A stretch of 64,000 nt of DNA, from assembly GCF_009727055.1 (NCBI RefSeq), contig NC_052359.1:61818107-61882106 (forward strand). Direction: 5' to 3'. Source of the DNA: Benincasa hispida. Lineage: Eukaryota > Streptophyta > Magnoliopsida > Cucurbitales > Cucurbitaceae. The notes below the pieces were generated by a model. That model saw only the letters and a list, made by a program, of their open reading frames with translations. It did no database searches and had not been told where the DNA came from. Within the stretch, counting starts at the first letter, position 1; each line of letters opens with the position of its first letter. The translations under genes and the position numbers were made by a program. This document shows, piece by piece, positions 36,340-48,480 of the stretch.

Positions 36340-37834
36340 AATGCTTATCTGTTCTTCATGCATGGAGCTTCTATATATAGGTAGAATTCATGCAAATGTA
36401 CGGAGTTGCATCGAGAGTAACTCTAGCTTGAAGATCATCATCAACTAGAAATGGATTTTGGTGACTATCCATCATAATGTGGTTAGTGGATTTTTCCCAA
36501 AATTGGAAAAATTCGCTAACCTAAAATGATTTCAAAAATCATTTTTATTTATTTTTTAAATTAGTTTTATAAAATTAATTAAAAAATAATTAATTTAAAT
36601 AAAACTAATTTTAATTAATTTTTAATTAAAAAATATTAATTTAATATCTAAATATTAAATTAATAAAATATCAATGTCAACAATAAATCAATTTTATTTA
36701 AATCATAATTTAAATATTAATTGATTTTCCATTTTCGTTTAACTTCAATTAAATTAAACATTATAATTGTATCATATACAATCAATCGAAAACCCCTAAA
36801 ATTTGAGTTTGAACATTTCAAATTCATAACCCTAATTTTATACATCAATACTCAATTCGTTATTTCAATTTAATGAGCTAGTAGAGGAACCTAATGGATC
36901 TACAGATCATGAGCTCCAACGATCTATAATTAATTCGTTAAACTCTTTAATCGAATTAATTACTATTTGTTAACTATCAAGACACACCACTATAGCTCGA
37001 TAGTTGTATTTTTCTCACTGCAAATATATTTATGTCCATATAAACCATAATCAGTAAGTCAATCCTTCACAGGTCGTTCGTAATTATAGCTAGGTCAACC
37101 TGTAAATACATCTTGTTCCTTAAGTACCCACTGACTCTCTAATGAACAATTTTTTTTATTCATAATACTACTTACGAATCATGTCCTTCTCTATCATGAG
37201 AAGGCGGGGCCCCGATTGTTCAAGACCTGGAATCAACACTTAAGAGAACAACCTATCTGCTAATCTTAAAATGGGTAGGAGTGAGTTCCATCTTGCAGGG
37301 CTATGTCCCCAGCTATCCATCCGGTCTCATCCTCAAAATGGAAGGCTTATTGAGCAGTGCTATTAGACTATCTCACCCATGCGAATCAAAGGATAATCCC
37401 GAATAAATAGAAGTTCATAGTTAGCTCAGGATTAAGATCGAGTTATCCTAGGTTACATAAGTATGAAATAGTCAGTTTTAAGAGTAAACACTCGTTATAA
37501 AGAAAAGTAACTATTTCGTGGTCCAGTCTATATGTAAACTCATTGCATAGGATGACCTCACTCACATGTCTCTACATGAATGATCTGTGGATCACATCAT
37601 TTGTATTACCTATACAAATGGGCCACATCCAATAGTGTTACCAGGATGAGATACCTAATTTCATCCATATACTTATAGACCATTTAGGCTATATACTATT
37701 AACTTGATTCTGTTTATGTCACTACATAAAGTTAAAGTATTCATACTATAGCCATGGATATGTTTATTGGATTTTCATAAATAGAATGTTTAACACAAAA
37801 TTTACGAACTGCGAGTTTTAGGATATTCCCAACA
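36340..37834 (-). mobile_element. L1 5' LTR of element 2, partial
   Basis: Ends on the plus strand with TTTTAGGATATTCCCAACA, the start of the L1 LTR read on the minus strand. Landmarks GAGCTAGTAGAGG (about 36878) and CATGAGCTCCAACGAT (about 36906) match 10376 and 17129. The LTR 3' end is missing. Confidence 0.75.
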
Positions 37835-38042
37835 TTCTACACAATTTTACCCCTAAAATGGGGGACTTATTGAGCCGGCGCTATTGAACCAACCCTTACC
37901 CATGCAAATCTAAGGATAATCCCGAATAAACAGAAGTTCATAGTTAGCTTAGGATTAAGGTCAAGTAACTGCATTTAATTTTACAAACTGCGATTTTAGA
38001 ACATACAACCCAACACTTATTTTATATATATATATATATATA
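37835..38042 (-). repeat. short L1 LTR remnant and TA microsatellite
   Basis: 37845-38015 is an L1 LTR piece with an internal deletion ending ACAACCCAACA. A (TA)n run follows at 38023-38042. Confidence 0.65.
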
Positions 38043-39417
38043 TGCTACATCAAATATAACACATAACCTATAGTTTTTATATTGTATCAAATACAATATA
38101 ACTTATAGTTTTAATTTCTCTCAACAATGCATGATATTTAATATAAATTACATTTATATTAAATTAATTATATGAATCTCATCCATATAATTAATATTTG
38201 AATCACATTTAAATATTTATTTTCTCTCAAATAAACTTTATATTATAACATATCAAATACATTATATTAATTATATCACATATAATTAATTTAATTAATT
38301 ATATCATATATAATTAGCTCTGTCAATTAATTTGAACAATTCAAATTAATCCAAAATTAATTTTCAATAATTTCTGTTGAGCTACAAAGGGGACCTTATG
38401 GACTTGTGGATTGAAGGTCCAATGGTACTTGGTTAATTAATTAAACTCTTTAATTGAATTACCCAATATCCATTAACTATCGGTCACTCCATTAAAGACC
38501 GACACCTACACTCTTCGCACTACAAATATATTCTGTGTCTATTGGATACGACCAGTCAACAACACGATGACCCTTCACAAATTTCTCATAAGTACAATTG
38601 GGTCAAAATTACAATTTTGCCCTTGTAGTTACATCTAACTCCTTAAGTACCACTGATCCCTCTAATGAACAATAAGTCATAGTCCAACCATGACCAAATC
38701 CCTCTCGGGGTAAAAGAGAGTGTGGCGACATTGTTCAAACCCTGGAATCAGCCCTTAACGGAACAATTTATCTACTTACCCCGACATCAGGGAATGAGTG
38801 AATTCCGTTTTGTGTAGCTGTGTTCCCAACTCCCCAAATCCCCATAATGGTAGGCATATTAAGTCGGCAATTTGGCCACACTCACCCATACAAATCAAAG
38901 GACCGCCTTCATAGGCTTGTCCACAACTCACTCAGAATTCAGGCCATGTCACCTATGGTCATTCTGGTGAAATTTAAGTCTCTATTATTAACGAAGTTAT
39001 ATAATAAGACTAGTCATTTCGTGGTTCAGTCTTATACAAATTTTTTGTATACGATACCCTCGATCACATGTCTCTACATGATTGATCAGGATTAGATCAT
39101 TTGTAGCACTTCACAACACTTATAACATCTACAAAGCGGGTCGTATCCGTGGTGTCACTAGGATAAGGTACACAACATTATCCATCTATTACAAACCGTT
39201 TAGGTTATCATTTAAACATGATCTACCTGTATGTCTCTCTATACATGTTTAAATTACATAAAATAACCTAGGATCTTTGTTTATTGGATTAAGTGTATGC
39301 TCATAAAATAACAATTATTTTATTAGTAGCAATTTGTTTATACAGAGTTTAAAAACTACGAGAATACAAGAGAGATTAGGATTGGGTTCTAGGCCAAACT
39401 GGTAGCAAAGCGTTTAC
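38043..39417 (-). mobile_element. L2-like Copia LTR remnant
   Basis: Landmarks such as GGACTTGTGGATTGAAGGTCC (about 38398), the two-part CACTCC...GACC block, and CCCTCTCGGGGTAAAAGAGAG resemble the L2 LTRs inverted (17578-19804, 57773-59910). The right end ...CCCCAATA at 39417 fits the complement of the L2 start TGTTGGGG. The open frame at 38820-39095 is not gene-like. Confidence 0.55.
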
Positions 39418-39849
39418 CCCAATAATCTAGCTTTAGTAATTTAATCTTCCCTTTTAGCTCGAGAGAACTTAAGTCAACAATACTACCTGAACCAAAAATC
39501 AATTGAACCTATTAGGCTTAAATCCATACATAAAATTGTCTTAAACATTCCCAAATCATTTACCCAAAACGTAGGTGTGAACCCTCAATACCTTTAAATA
39601 AAAACCAATAAACCCAATCCTTATAGGTGATAGTAATTCTAAGGGTTAAAACCCAAATTTCAGCAACCCGAAAATTATAACCTTACCCACAAAGGGTGCC
39701 GAAAACACCCCAATTTCACTGTCGAAGTTGTTGGACCATACCAAATAACACCTCTCAACTCCAATTTGAGCATCAATACATCATAGGTAACTTAAATTAG
39801 TCTAGAAATTTAATGGACATTGAAGAATCAATAAGGATATGCCTAAAAG
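39418..39849. other. unclassified sequence left of the solo LTR
   Basis: No coding motif, repeat family or RNA gene is recognised. Together with 41983-42180 it is the pre-insertion sequence of the type-B solo LTR. Confidence 0.5.
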
Positions 39850-41982
39850 TGTGATGACATGCAGAAATGCATGTCATCTTAGGTCTTTTTATTTAAAATT
39901 ATGAGGGCTGTTAAGTAGAATATGCGACAATTATGTTAGGAATTTATGAGAAAATGAGCTTGTGTCGTTCAACATGATGAATCTCGGCTAACCCATTATT
40001 ATGCGTTATTATGCGTTCAATGTTATATTTTTGTAGCTAACGTAGGAAGTGGACGCAAACGCGGAAGCCAGACCACCACATAGACGACCGCATGCGGAGA
40101 AACTCTCCATCGCAAAGGCAAACGCATTCGATCAATGCATAGGTGTTGCGGTAATCAGCCGCATACGTCCATCGCATGGGAGTTACGCTCGTCAAGCGAT
40201 CGCGGTCATCGTGTAGAGTTGCGGTATTAAGCAAATGCGGTCACTGCATGATTGTGGCTACACAATAACGCATAATAGAGGGATCAACGCAAGGTTTGGT
40301 GGAATGAATGCATCAACGTATATCTTGGAAAAATCAAAAGCTGATGTTGACATTTCACCTACCACGCCGTTTGCAGCAGAGATTTAGAAAGGACTAACGC
40401 GCCGCGAATGTCAGAATCAGAGTAGTCCATTAATGCTGTCGGCGATCCAGGCTCTATATAAAGAAGTCGATAAGCAGAATTCCAACTTATCTAGGGTTTT
40501 CACCCAAGGTTGAATCTAAGGTTTTTGCCTGAGGTTCGCCTTAGGGCAGATCCTTGTGATCCAGAAAAATGTGTGAGAAGAAAGCTTGAGAGTTTTTCAC
40601 CTCCTTCTTCCATTCCGAGTGACGACTGGAGCTAGATCTCGAGAGAGTCAGCTCCTCCGCCCATCCATGGCACCACCGGCAGCCTTGACGCACATCCGCT
40701 GGAAGCAAGTCATTGCTTCCAGCCGGTCATTTCATTTTCTCTTCTTTTCTTATATTGTATTGTATTACATTTTGAGATTAAGGAATTAATACATGATGTA
40801 TTCAATGCATTTCTGTGTTTTCTTCGACTCTATCTCCATCTTCTTTACTTAGTATCTTTAACTTTCATTGCATCACTTAGTGAGATTGTTAGAGTATCCC
40901 ATACTTAGTCATGTGGATTAGGGATATGAAGCATGTAGCAAACCACCGAGAGGTGTGCGTTTTGTGAGTGTGTGAGTAAACCTTATTTGCTTAGTGTGAA
41001 GCTGTAGCAACGCCTGTCTATAGGCAGACGCAATGCTTGTCTATGAGTAAAGTCAGCAACAACCAATTGCCCGGAAGAGTAAGTGGTTGGTCACATTAAG
41101 CAATGTAAGTTATTATTCATTAGAGATAGGAATAATCTTATGTCAGCAAAGTTCATGCGGTTACCTTGTCTTATAAGCGCATCATTTACCATTTAGGCAT
41201 ACTTGATAGAGTAGTCTAAAACCCAAATCTAAGACCTGAGAGAGCGGATTAGAACGCATTGGCAAGAATGGGGAACTTAAAGATAAGCTCCGTTTTCTTT
41301 CACACAGCGTATGCACCCTAGGATAGGATATTGTATGCATCCAGAAAGTAGGATACGGTGGTATGCAGCTAGCATGCTCATGGGGCGAGAGCACGTGAGC
41401 AGGTTATGGAGGTTTAGGTAGGCATAGGTTTCTCGACAATATCGCAGATACACCGCATACTTCCTAGAGTTAGGCTCAAGTGTGTGTAGCATGACAACAT
41501 GGCTTGCGTTGACTAAGGTTGCCCTTGTGGTCACTCTTAAGTATTGCAATGAAGACATCTCCACATTTTATCTATTTTTTCCATCCATTTACTTCCTGTC
41601 AATAGTTGTCGTGTCCCTACCTCTCATTCTCATTCTCATTGTGTTTTTTGTTAGTTAGGAGTAGGAGTAGTGTTAGCTTAGCAACCCCTCCATCATTCTT
41701 TTATTCAACCGCTGCATGCACATTACCACATACATCTTGCTACAAGTCCCTGTGTTCGACCTCGGATCATCCAAGAAACTTATGTTCGCGTTATACTTGG
41801 CGTGAGCACAAGAAAACTTGTGACAGGATGCATGGTCATCGCATACATTCGTTAACGCATTGTCATTCCAACGCATGACCATCGACGCATGATAATCAAC
41901 GCATACTTTAGGAACATGCATCGCATATTGCATCCACGGAATTTTAGTTGTTGAGAAATTGACATCTAATTTTCCGTCATCA
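39850..41982 (+). mobile_element. type-B gypsy solo LTR
   Basis: 2133 bp from TGTGATGACATGCAG to TTTTCCGTCATCA. It matches about 4215-5135 and 5520-6005 of the mosaic LTR. The flanks AAAAG and (C)AAAG suggest a small target duplication, but its exact phase is unclear. No internal sequence is attached. It contains the CGCATGACCATCAACGCA-type repeat near its 3' end (about 41870-41905) and several small incidental open frames. Confidence 0.8.
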
Positions 41983-42661
41983 AAGTGCCCGACACCTTAC
42001 CCAAATCGACAAAACTCAATGAACATGGATAACAAACCGACGATTGAAAGGTTGTCGCTGACAACGCTTGGACCGACGGTTGGAGAAGGAAGCACAATTG
42101 GAGCCATCAACAGAATCGGGGCAGCAAACGGCTGGAGACTTGATTAATTGAAGACAAAATATTAACATTTCTTGAATTACCCATGTTATTCAAGTTGAAA
42201 GGTTGAGCTTATGTTTTGTAGATTTCTTTATTTCAAGCCATAAATTTACTAATACAAACTATTAAACTTAGGTTTCATAAATCAAATTAACAACTACTTT
42301 CTAAGTTCTAGGATATATAGACTGATAATAAAAATTAGTAAACTATGTAAATTGTTATCGGAACATCCATATTTCCACTTTCTTTTAATATTTCATAAAT
42401 GTCTCAAAACTATCTTTGGTGTAGAAAAACTTTTATGATATTGGAAAAGGACAGATGTGAATACCGTTAATTTAAGCTTAATCCAATAAGTGTCCTAGTC
42501 ACAGTTAAGTAAATTTTCATCTAATATTAGTAAGGTATATATATATTTTAAAAGGGTAAACAATAATGTGTTTGGCGCCTTTACAAAATTACAAACTTGA
42601 GAATTTCGATCTTTTGCTTACATATCATCAAGCAACTTTACAAAATTATCCTTAAAGCATG
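41983..42661. other. intergenic sequence
   Basis: No gene, RNA or repeat recognised, apart from short AT runs (about 42536-42552). Confidence 0.5.
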
Positions 42662-43332
42662 TTTGGTGCAAAGACTATGCTAAAACTATAATAACCACCC
42701 CATCTTTTATTATATACATGCTATTTTGTAATCCCTAATTAGCTACAACCAACATTATTTCAAAACCCTCATTTGCTACAATATTTACTATTTATTACAA
42801 TTTTTACTATTTTACATTCATCATTTTTTTTTTTATTATTTGCTACATTGTTTACTATTTTCTCCTCAAACTAAAAGGGGGCATTTGGGGCAAAGAGTTG
42901 GTTATTTTAGTTGGATTATAATAGCCTATATTTGGAGTGTAGATTATTTTAATTCGAGTTATAATATTATGTATTTGAGGTGTAAAGTATTTTAGTTTGA
43001 GAAAAAAAAATAAACATTGTAGCAAACAATAAAAAAAAAAATGATGAATGTAAAATAGTAAAATTGTAGGAAATAGTGAATACTGTAGCAAATTGGGGTT
43101 TTGAAATAGTGTTGACTGTAGCTAATTGGAGAATACAAAATAGTATTTACTATAGCAAGAGATTAGTCTTAGGATAGTTTTAGCTCCAAAATCACCCAAA
43201 TAGTTTACACCTCAAACACACTATTATAATCCAAATTAAAATAATCTACACTCCAAACACAGATTATTACAACCCAACGATAATAACCTATGACTATAAT
43301 AACAACTCTTTGCCCCAAACGCCCCTTTAGTT
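42662..43332. mobile_element. foldback MITE cluster
   Basis: Two pairs of inverted repeats interlock. 42876-42999 pairs with 43199-43332 (outer ends GGGGGCATTTGGGGCAAAG and CTTTGCCCCAAACGCCCC). 42700-42870 pairs with 42985-43150 (shared landmark TTTTACATTCATCATTTT). Arms are 120-170 bp with good identity. No coding capacity. The GTTTGG-type ends suggest a PIF/Harbinger-like or foldback MITE; a clean target duplication is not seen because similarity runs into the flanks (AAACTA/TAGTTT). Confidence 0.7.
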
Positions 43333-43724
43333 TCTTCCTATTCCTTCTTTTTCGTCGCGATTTATTTCCTTCCTTTTTTTCTTTCCACCTTCTTCTTATC
43401 ATTCACTTTCCATCCCACGAGACCATCCTTTTCTTTTTCTCTAGTGAGACCATGCGACAAGCTTTGACAAGAAGTTTTTCTTCGACTCCCATTCTTCTTT
43501 GGCAAGACCAAATTTTTCTTTTCTGACTGACTTTTCATCTCTCCCTATTTTTCATTGTGTTGCAGAGCGAGATCCAGCACAGAGAGCTAACCCAAGTGTG
43601 GAGAGCGAGATCAAACATTGGAGAGTGAGATGAAGCGCTGGAGAGCAAAATCGTGAAAGAAAGAGAGATATAAAGTTATCTTTGAGACGAAGGAAGCGAG
43701 AGAGCAAATTTGCGTGGGCACGTG
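43333..43724. other. pyrimidine-rich spacer
   Basis: CT-rich on the plus strand to about 43550, then irregular GAGAGCGAGAT repeats (43563-43660). No gene recognised. Confidence 0.5.
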
Positions 43725-44218
43725 TAGGGTTGGCAACGGGGCCGGGGTGGGGCGGGGGAGGGTCCCCCGTCCCCGGCCCATGGGGGAAATTCCCCCCATC
43801 CCTACCTCTGTCCCCGCCATTTGAAGGCAGGGACGGGGGCGGGGATTCCCTGTCGGGGAAATGGGTCCTCACGTGGCCCCATTCCCCGTTTCCCGCGGGG
43901 ATTCCGCTACTAATTCCCCGCGGGAATCCCCTATTAGATCCCTGTGAGGATTTCCCATTTTTTTCTTTTAATTTTTTAAGTTTGGGCTTGACTTTTGACC
44001 TTAAATTTAGAATTTATATATTCAATATTAGGCTTATAACACTAAGTCTATAGTATACATTATAAACATATATATAAATAAGTTATTTTATATATTATAA
44101 AATATTAAAAATATAACTATATAAAATTGGGGTCGGGGCGGGGATAACATCCCCGTCCCCGGACGGGACCCCAAAAAAATTCTCCGGTTTGACTTCGTGG
44201 AGAATTTTGCCAACCCTA
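43725..44218. mobile_element. GC-rich non-autonomous hAT-like element
   Basis: 494 bp with ends TAGGGTTGGCAA and TTGCCAACCCTA. Flanks GGCACGTG and GGTCACGTG fit an 8-bp duplication with one base inserted. The interior has GGGGCGGGGA-type clusters on one side and their complements on the other, around an AT-rich centre (about 43960-44120). The element is non-coding; long open frames through the GC-rich part are composition artefacts. It lies 231 bp before the TPR start codon. Confidence 0.8.
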
Positions 44219-44448
44219 GGTCACGTGGGGTTTATTTTTTTATAATTTCACTCAATTTGATGTGTAAAAAAAAAAAAAAAAGCCTCATTTTATAAAACTG
44301 AGGCAAATCTTCCTATTATTATCATTTTTAATTTGGTGGTCCGTCAAAAAATCTGAATGTTAAAGGGCGTTAAAAAAATTTCATATGTTTACTTTAGCTT
44401 TGATTTCAAGCGCCGTCTCTCTCTCTCTCTCTCGCTTTGGTCGTTTCT
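44219..44448 (+). promoter_or_regulatory. putative promoter and 5' UTR of the TPR gene
   Basis: The 230 bp between the hAT-like element and the start codon hold a poly-A run (44267-44281), a hairpin GCCTCA-TTTTATAAAAC-TGAGGC (44282-44304), and a TC microsatellite (44416-44433) typical of plant 5' UTRs. No convincing TATA box placement was decided. Confidence 0.45.
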
Positions 44449-47443
44449 ATGGAAGCTATGATTCGCGTCGCCATTCAGCTGTCAAAAACCGCCGCCGCCG
44501 CCGTTCGAACTCCGAGATTGGGCTCCAGCTCCTGTTTCTCTCTTCTTTCTCCTTCATCATCCTCATGGTTAGCTTCACCTTGGAGATCACTTCACGTTGG
44601 AATGGACCGCCCAAATGCAAGCCCGGTCACTCGTCAGATGATCAATTATGCTCTATCTCACGCTAGGTCTCAGAAATCAGGTCCATTTTCTTATTTGATT
44701 TCCTCATTTCATCTTGTTTCTCAATTCTTACTACTGAAGTTGTTTTCGTTTTGTTTTTATGTCAAAAATCGGCATGAAGTTTCTGGTCTGTAATCCTTTT
44801 AATGTGATAACTAGATGAATCGTACGCACAAGGTCTTCTGGTTCTGGAGCAGTGCCTCTCTGCTCAGTCGAGTGAAGGCCAAGATGCCGACAACTCAAGG
44901 GGAGCGGTATTGCTTGCGATGTCTGCCATGTTTGCTGAAAGGTTTTCTGTTTCATTTATCCTATTTTGGTTCATTTCATTAAGAGGTACGTTGTAATTGA
45001 ATTGAATTGCTTATGGCTAAACAATTGTCCTAGTTTGGTTGTTTCAGAGGTGATATTCACGATGCTATAGATAAGCTTCAGCGAATTGAGGATTTAGCAC
45101 ATTGTTCTCTAGATATTAGAGGTAAAGTTTCCAAGGGTTTTAGTTCGTTCTTTTAGCTTCGTTAAGCTCAGTGCCAATTGATTATTGGTGGCTCATTGGA
45201 CTGTAATTTCTTCTTATCTTTCTCGTAGTGGCTGCTCTTGAAGCACTTGCTGGACTTCATCTCGAATTAGACCTGGTAAATTTCCTTGCAAAGTTGTAAT
45301 TATTGCTCATGTTAAATCGAATCGAGTAACATGGATCAAAGTTTGGATCAAAGTTATCTGGGGATGATTCTTCATATATAGGACGATTCTTCATCCGCTA
45401 TCGCCGATAAATGCTTACAACTATTTGAAAATAGTGAACTCGCTGATGATGGAAATTCTGAAGTTCTGAGAGCTCGTGTGAAAGCTGTAAAAGGGCTGGT
45501 TGAGCTTGTCAAAAATAACCTTGATGCAGGTGTTTGGCCTTTCGTATCCTCTCTAGTCTCTACACATCTTGTTCTGTCGTGAAGTTTTACTCGAGTAAAC
45601 TATTGGTTATCTATCTGCAGTTGAATCATTATTTGAAGGGTTTCAAACAATTGAAAGATGTGCTGGTAAGGTACTTCAACTATCTGTGTGGGAAAATTTG
45701 TTGATTGCATCCTGTTAACATTTTTATCCGTAGGTAGTGCTGCTTTTGCATACGGAGAATTTTTAGTGGCTTCACAAAACTTTTCATCTGCAAAAGAGGT
45801 GTACCAGAAAGTAATTGAGTTGGGATTAGAAGTCAAAGATTCGAGTGAGCAATGTGCATTAGCTGGTGGTAATATGTCTCCAATGGATGTGTTAGTGGCT
45901 GCGACTTGTGCTTTAGGGCAGCTTGAGGGGAATTTGGGGTAGCTTCTTGATTTATTGTGCTATGTTGGGCCACTTGCCAATAAGATTCCTTCTTGTCGTA
46001 ATTATGAATCATAACTATACCCTGTTTTGTTTAGGAATTTTGCTGAAGCCGAGGATATACTGACAAATGCATTAACTAAAACAGAAGAACATTTTGGTAT
46101 GGTAGTTGCTAATTTAGAATTCTCCATATAATTGAAACTTTACGACATATATACATTGAAGGTTCTGTTCTTTTCCATGTAGCATTGTTTGGCTATATTC
46201 CAAGTGGGTATGAGGGCGTCTAATTTTTTGTAAAATTACATGGTACAGGGTCTCACCATCCGAAGGTTGGCGTTGTCTTAACCTGCATAGCACTCATGTT
46301 TCGACACAAAGCAATGAAGGAGCATTCAAGTTCACTTTTGATTCAAGAGGTTAGATTTTACTCCTGTTCTCTTATGTTTTGAATATGTAGATTCATTGTT
46401 AATTAAACTAGTTGCATCAGCTATGCAACGCAGTCTACTTAACTTTGAGAAGTATTGTTTAGTAATAGAAGTGACATTTTACGGATAACCATGAATCCGC
46501 GACAATTAGCTCCCGTCTGAATCATTTGTGAAACTGTCATGGCCTTCCACTGCCTCACTTATGTTCTAAAATCCCTTCAAGTATGAGCAAAAACCATTCA
46601 TCCTTTAGTGCATAGAGGAAGGTGTTGATTTCTCTTCCAAACATCCGGGGTCTTGGTTCTTGTCTACTGGCTCTATGCAATTCTATTACAGCTCACATTT
46701 ATGCTTCTTATCTGAGTGTTGGCAAGTCAAAATATCAAATCCTCATAGTTTATAAAAGTATTACTTGTTAGTTGCATTTCAGCAGATTGCTCTAAAAATT
46801 CATTTACAGGGACTTTGCAGGAGAGCAATGGACTTGATGAAAGTTTCACCGAAAGGTATTGTATTGCCAACCAACGGTACATCTTTTAACCCTTTTTTTT
46901 TCAAAAAAAAATAATTTCAACTGAATAGTTTATTCTCCTGAAGGCACGGGAGAACAATTAAAGGTGGACAGACGTGACATAGCAATCATAGCTGGAGGTA
47001 CTGATCAAGCATCCAAGTTATTGTAAGCGTTTAGCTCGAGGCTCGTAAAAAGAACAAACAAATTACGAGACTTGTACTAGCGTTAAACATTGTGGATAGC
47101 TTTCAGCTGCACTCTTGAATGAAACCCAGATGAACTGATCATATCCCACCACTGATTATGTTTGAAATCTTTCATGAATTCATAGCAAAGGAGACATGCT
47201 AAGCTTTCATAAACGTGGTGGTCTGAGCATCATTATTCATCGATATCACTGATTGCATGTGTAGGTGCGTATGCGGAGATACTCGACGTCCAACAGAATA
47301 GAAAGGCTGAAGGAAAGATGATGAGGAACTGGGCAGAACTTGCTTGGAGGAACCGCAGGATATCACTGGAAGAAGTACTAGACATAAGTCAGCCTCCATC
47401 CAAGGTGCCTATTATTGATACTCGAATCTGTAGGCTTATTTGA
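44449..47443 (+). CDS. TPR-like protein, probably organelle-targeted
   Basis: Exons by GT..AG and frame: 44449-44680, 44815-44941, 45048-45121, 45229-45275, 45382-45529, 45621-45665, 45734-45938, 46035-46096, 46249-46349, 46810-46855 (or 46876), 46944-46997, 47265-47443. Every junction keeps frame. Product about 439-445 residues. The first roughly 50 residues are Ala/Ser/Arg-rich without acids, apart from one Glu, like a mitochondrial or plastid presequence. The rest is helical TPR-type sequence, e.g. Ala-Phe-Ala-Tyr-Gly-Glu-Phe near residue 227, and the pair Ala-Glu-Asp-Ile-Leu...His-His-Pro-Lys-Val-Gly near 295-320, as in TPR_12-type repeats. A role in protein contacts is inferred from the fold; the specific function is unknown to me. 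An alternative end splices 47404 to 47474, with stop at 47498-47500. Confidence 0.85.
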
Positions 47444-47627
47444 TTTGCAATATTCTCGAGTTCTGGTTATTAGGTATCCTTACAGAAGTCAAGAGAGTGA
47501 GCATATTCTCAACGGTGACAATGTTATGTAATTACTTATGAAGTACAATAACTTGAAGATTGTAGAATTCTCTGGTACAGTTGAAAGTCCTGTATTACAG
47601 TTACAATTTCATTGTTTTTGTTTTTTC

Positions 47628-47633
47628 AATAAA
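47628..47633 (+). terminator. poly(A) signal of the TPR gene
   Basis: AATAAA after a T-rich tract, 185 bp past the stop at 47443 and 43 bp before the OHP1 stop codon on the other strand. Cleavage 10-30 bp downstream would bring the transcript to, or into, the OHP1 3' UTR. Confidence 0.5.
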
Positions 47634-47675
47634 AGAACACAAAGGATCTCAAGATGTTCAAAACTTTTCTGGGAA

Positions 47676-48284
47676 TCAGAGAGGAAGATCCAGGCCTTTC
47701 CCAACATCAACTCCAATCACCTGAAGTATACCCTTGTTCAATATCTGAAAAATCAGACAAATAAAACCCGTAAATGTGGATATGGAAAGGTACAAGAAAG
47801 AAACTTTTCTTTATATTAAAAAGAAAAGAAGACCTCACCAGCTCCACTACGAAAATCCCAATGAGGCCTATCATGCAGGCTCTGGAATTCCAGACTTCAG
47901 CAGTTTTAGTGAATCCAAGAAACGGGGCTTCAAATTTCGGCTCTACTTTTGGCAATTCAACCTTCAAAACAAAAATGAAAAGGTAATTTGCAAGTCCCCA
48001 TGAAGTTATTATCCTGAATTTCTTTAAGCTTTTGAGATGGAAACCATTTTTTCAACAGGTGAAACAGAAATAGGAAAAAAGTTCACAAATTGGAAGAGGA
48101 TAGACAGCGTACTCACTCCAGCCGGAGGCTTTGCGGCCTGAACCCTGAAAGGGACACGAGACCTGCTGTTATTGGCACGGACAGACCCGATTTGAAAGAG
48201 ACAGAGTCGGCCGTCTTGTTGGCTACAGATCGGAGCTCTGGCCGGAAGAAGAGAAGATGATAAAATCGCAGAGGAGGACGCCAT
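47676..48284 (-). CDS. OHP1: one-helix protein 1 (light-harvesting-like), plastid
   Basis: Three exons on the minus strand: 48284-48117, 47961-47839, 47744-47676. All splice sites are GT..AG in phase 0, and the product is 119 residues (the Arabidopsis protein is about 110). Residues 1 to about 48 form a Ser/Arg-rich transit peptide. The mature part has Glu-Ala-Pro-Phe-Leu-Gly-Phe-Thr, then the chlorophyll-binding helix with Ala-Glu-Val-Trp-Asn-Ser-Arg-Ala-Cys-Met-Ile-Gly (Glu and Asn/Arg ligands intact). It ends Gly-Lys-Gly-Leu-Asp-Leu-Pro-Leu. OHP1 belongs to the LHC/Hlip family and, with OHP2 and HCF244, is known to assist pigment delivery during photosystem II reaction-centre assembly in thylakoids. 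Exon 3 is only 69 bp and easily missed. The start chosen is the Met-Ala-Ser-Ser-Ser, typical of transit peptides. Confidence 0.95.
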
Positions 48285-48480
48285 TCTTTGGAAATGCCCC
48301 AAACACAACCACAACCACTGCTTCGGTAACGTTATCGGAACTTTCCCTCTTCAATTTTTCTTTCCGGAACTCCTTTTTCCACCTTAAATTAAATGCTAGG
48401 CTGGAGTCTTTGGTCCTACTAGATCTCGAGGATTTTCAGATTTGTTGAAATTATCTTCACTTCTTTCTAACTTCACTGAT
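48285..48480 (-). promoter_or_regulatory. putative OHP1 promoter/5' UTR
   Basis: The 200 bp upstream of OHP1 include CCGATAACGTTACC on the minus strand (about 48324-48337), where an I-box-like GATAA overlaps an ACGT core, a combination common in light-responsive plant promoters. Assignment is inference. Confidence 0.35.

Noticed and set aside
41606..41933. Open frames on both strands at the gypsy LTR 3' end
   Set aside because: They fall in the type-B solo LTR; similar frames recur at 5410-5954 in the mosaic LTR and no domain is recognised.
43552..44053. Long overlapping open frames in the GC-rich block
   Set aside because: They lie in the hAT-like element; Gly/Pro-rich low-complexity translations on both strands are composition artefacts.
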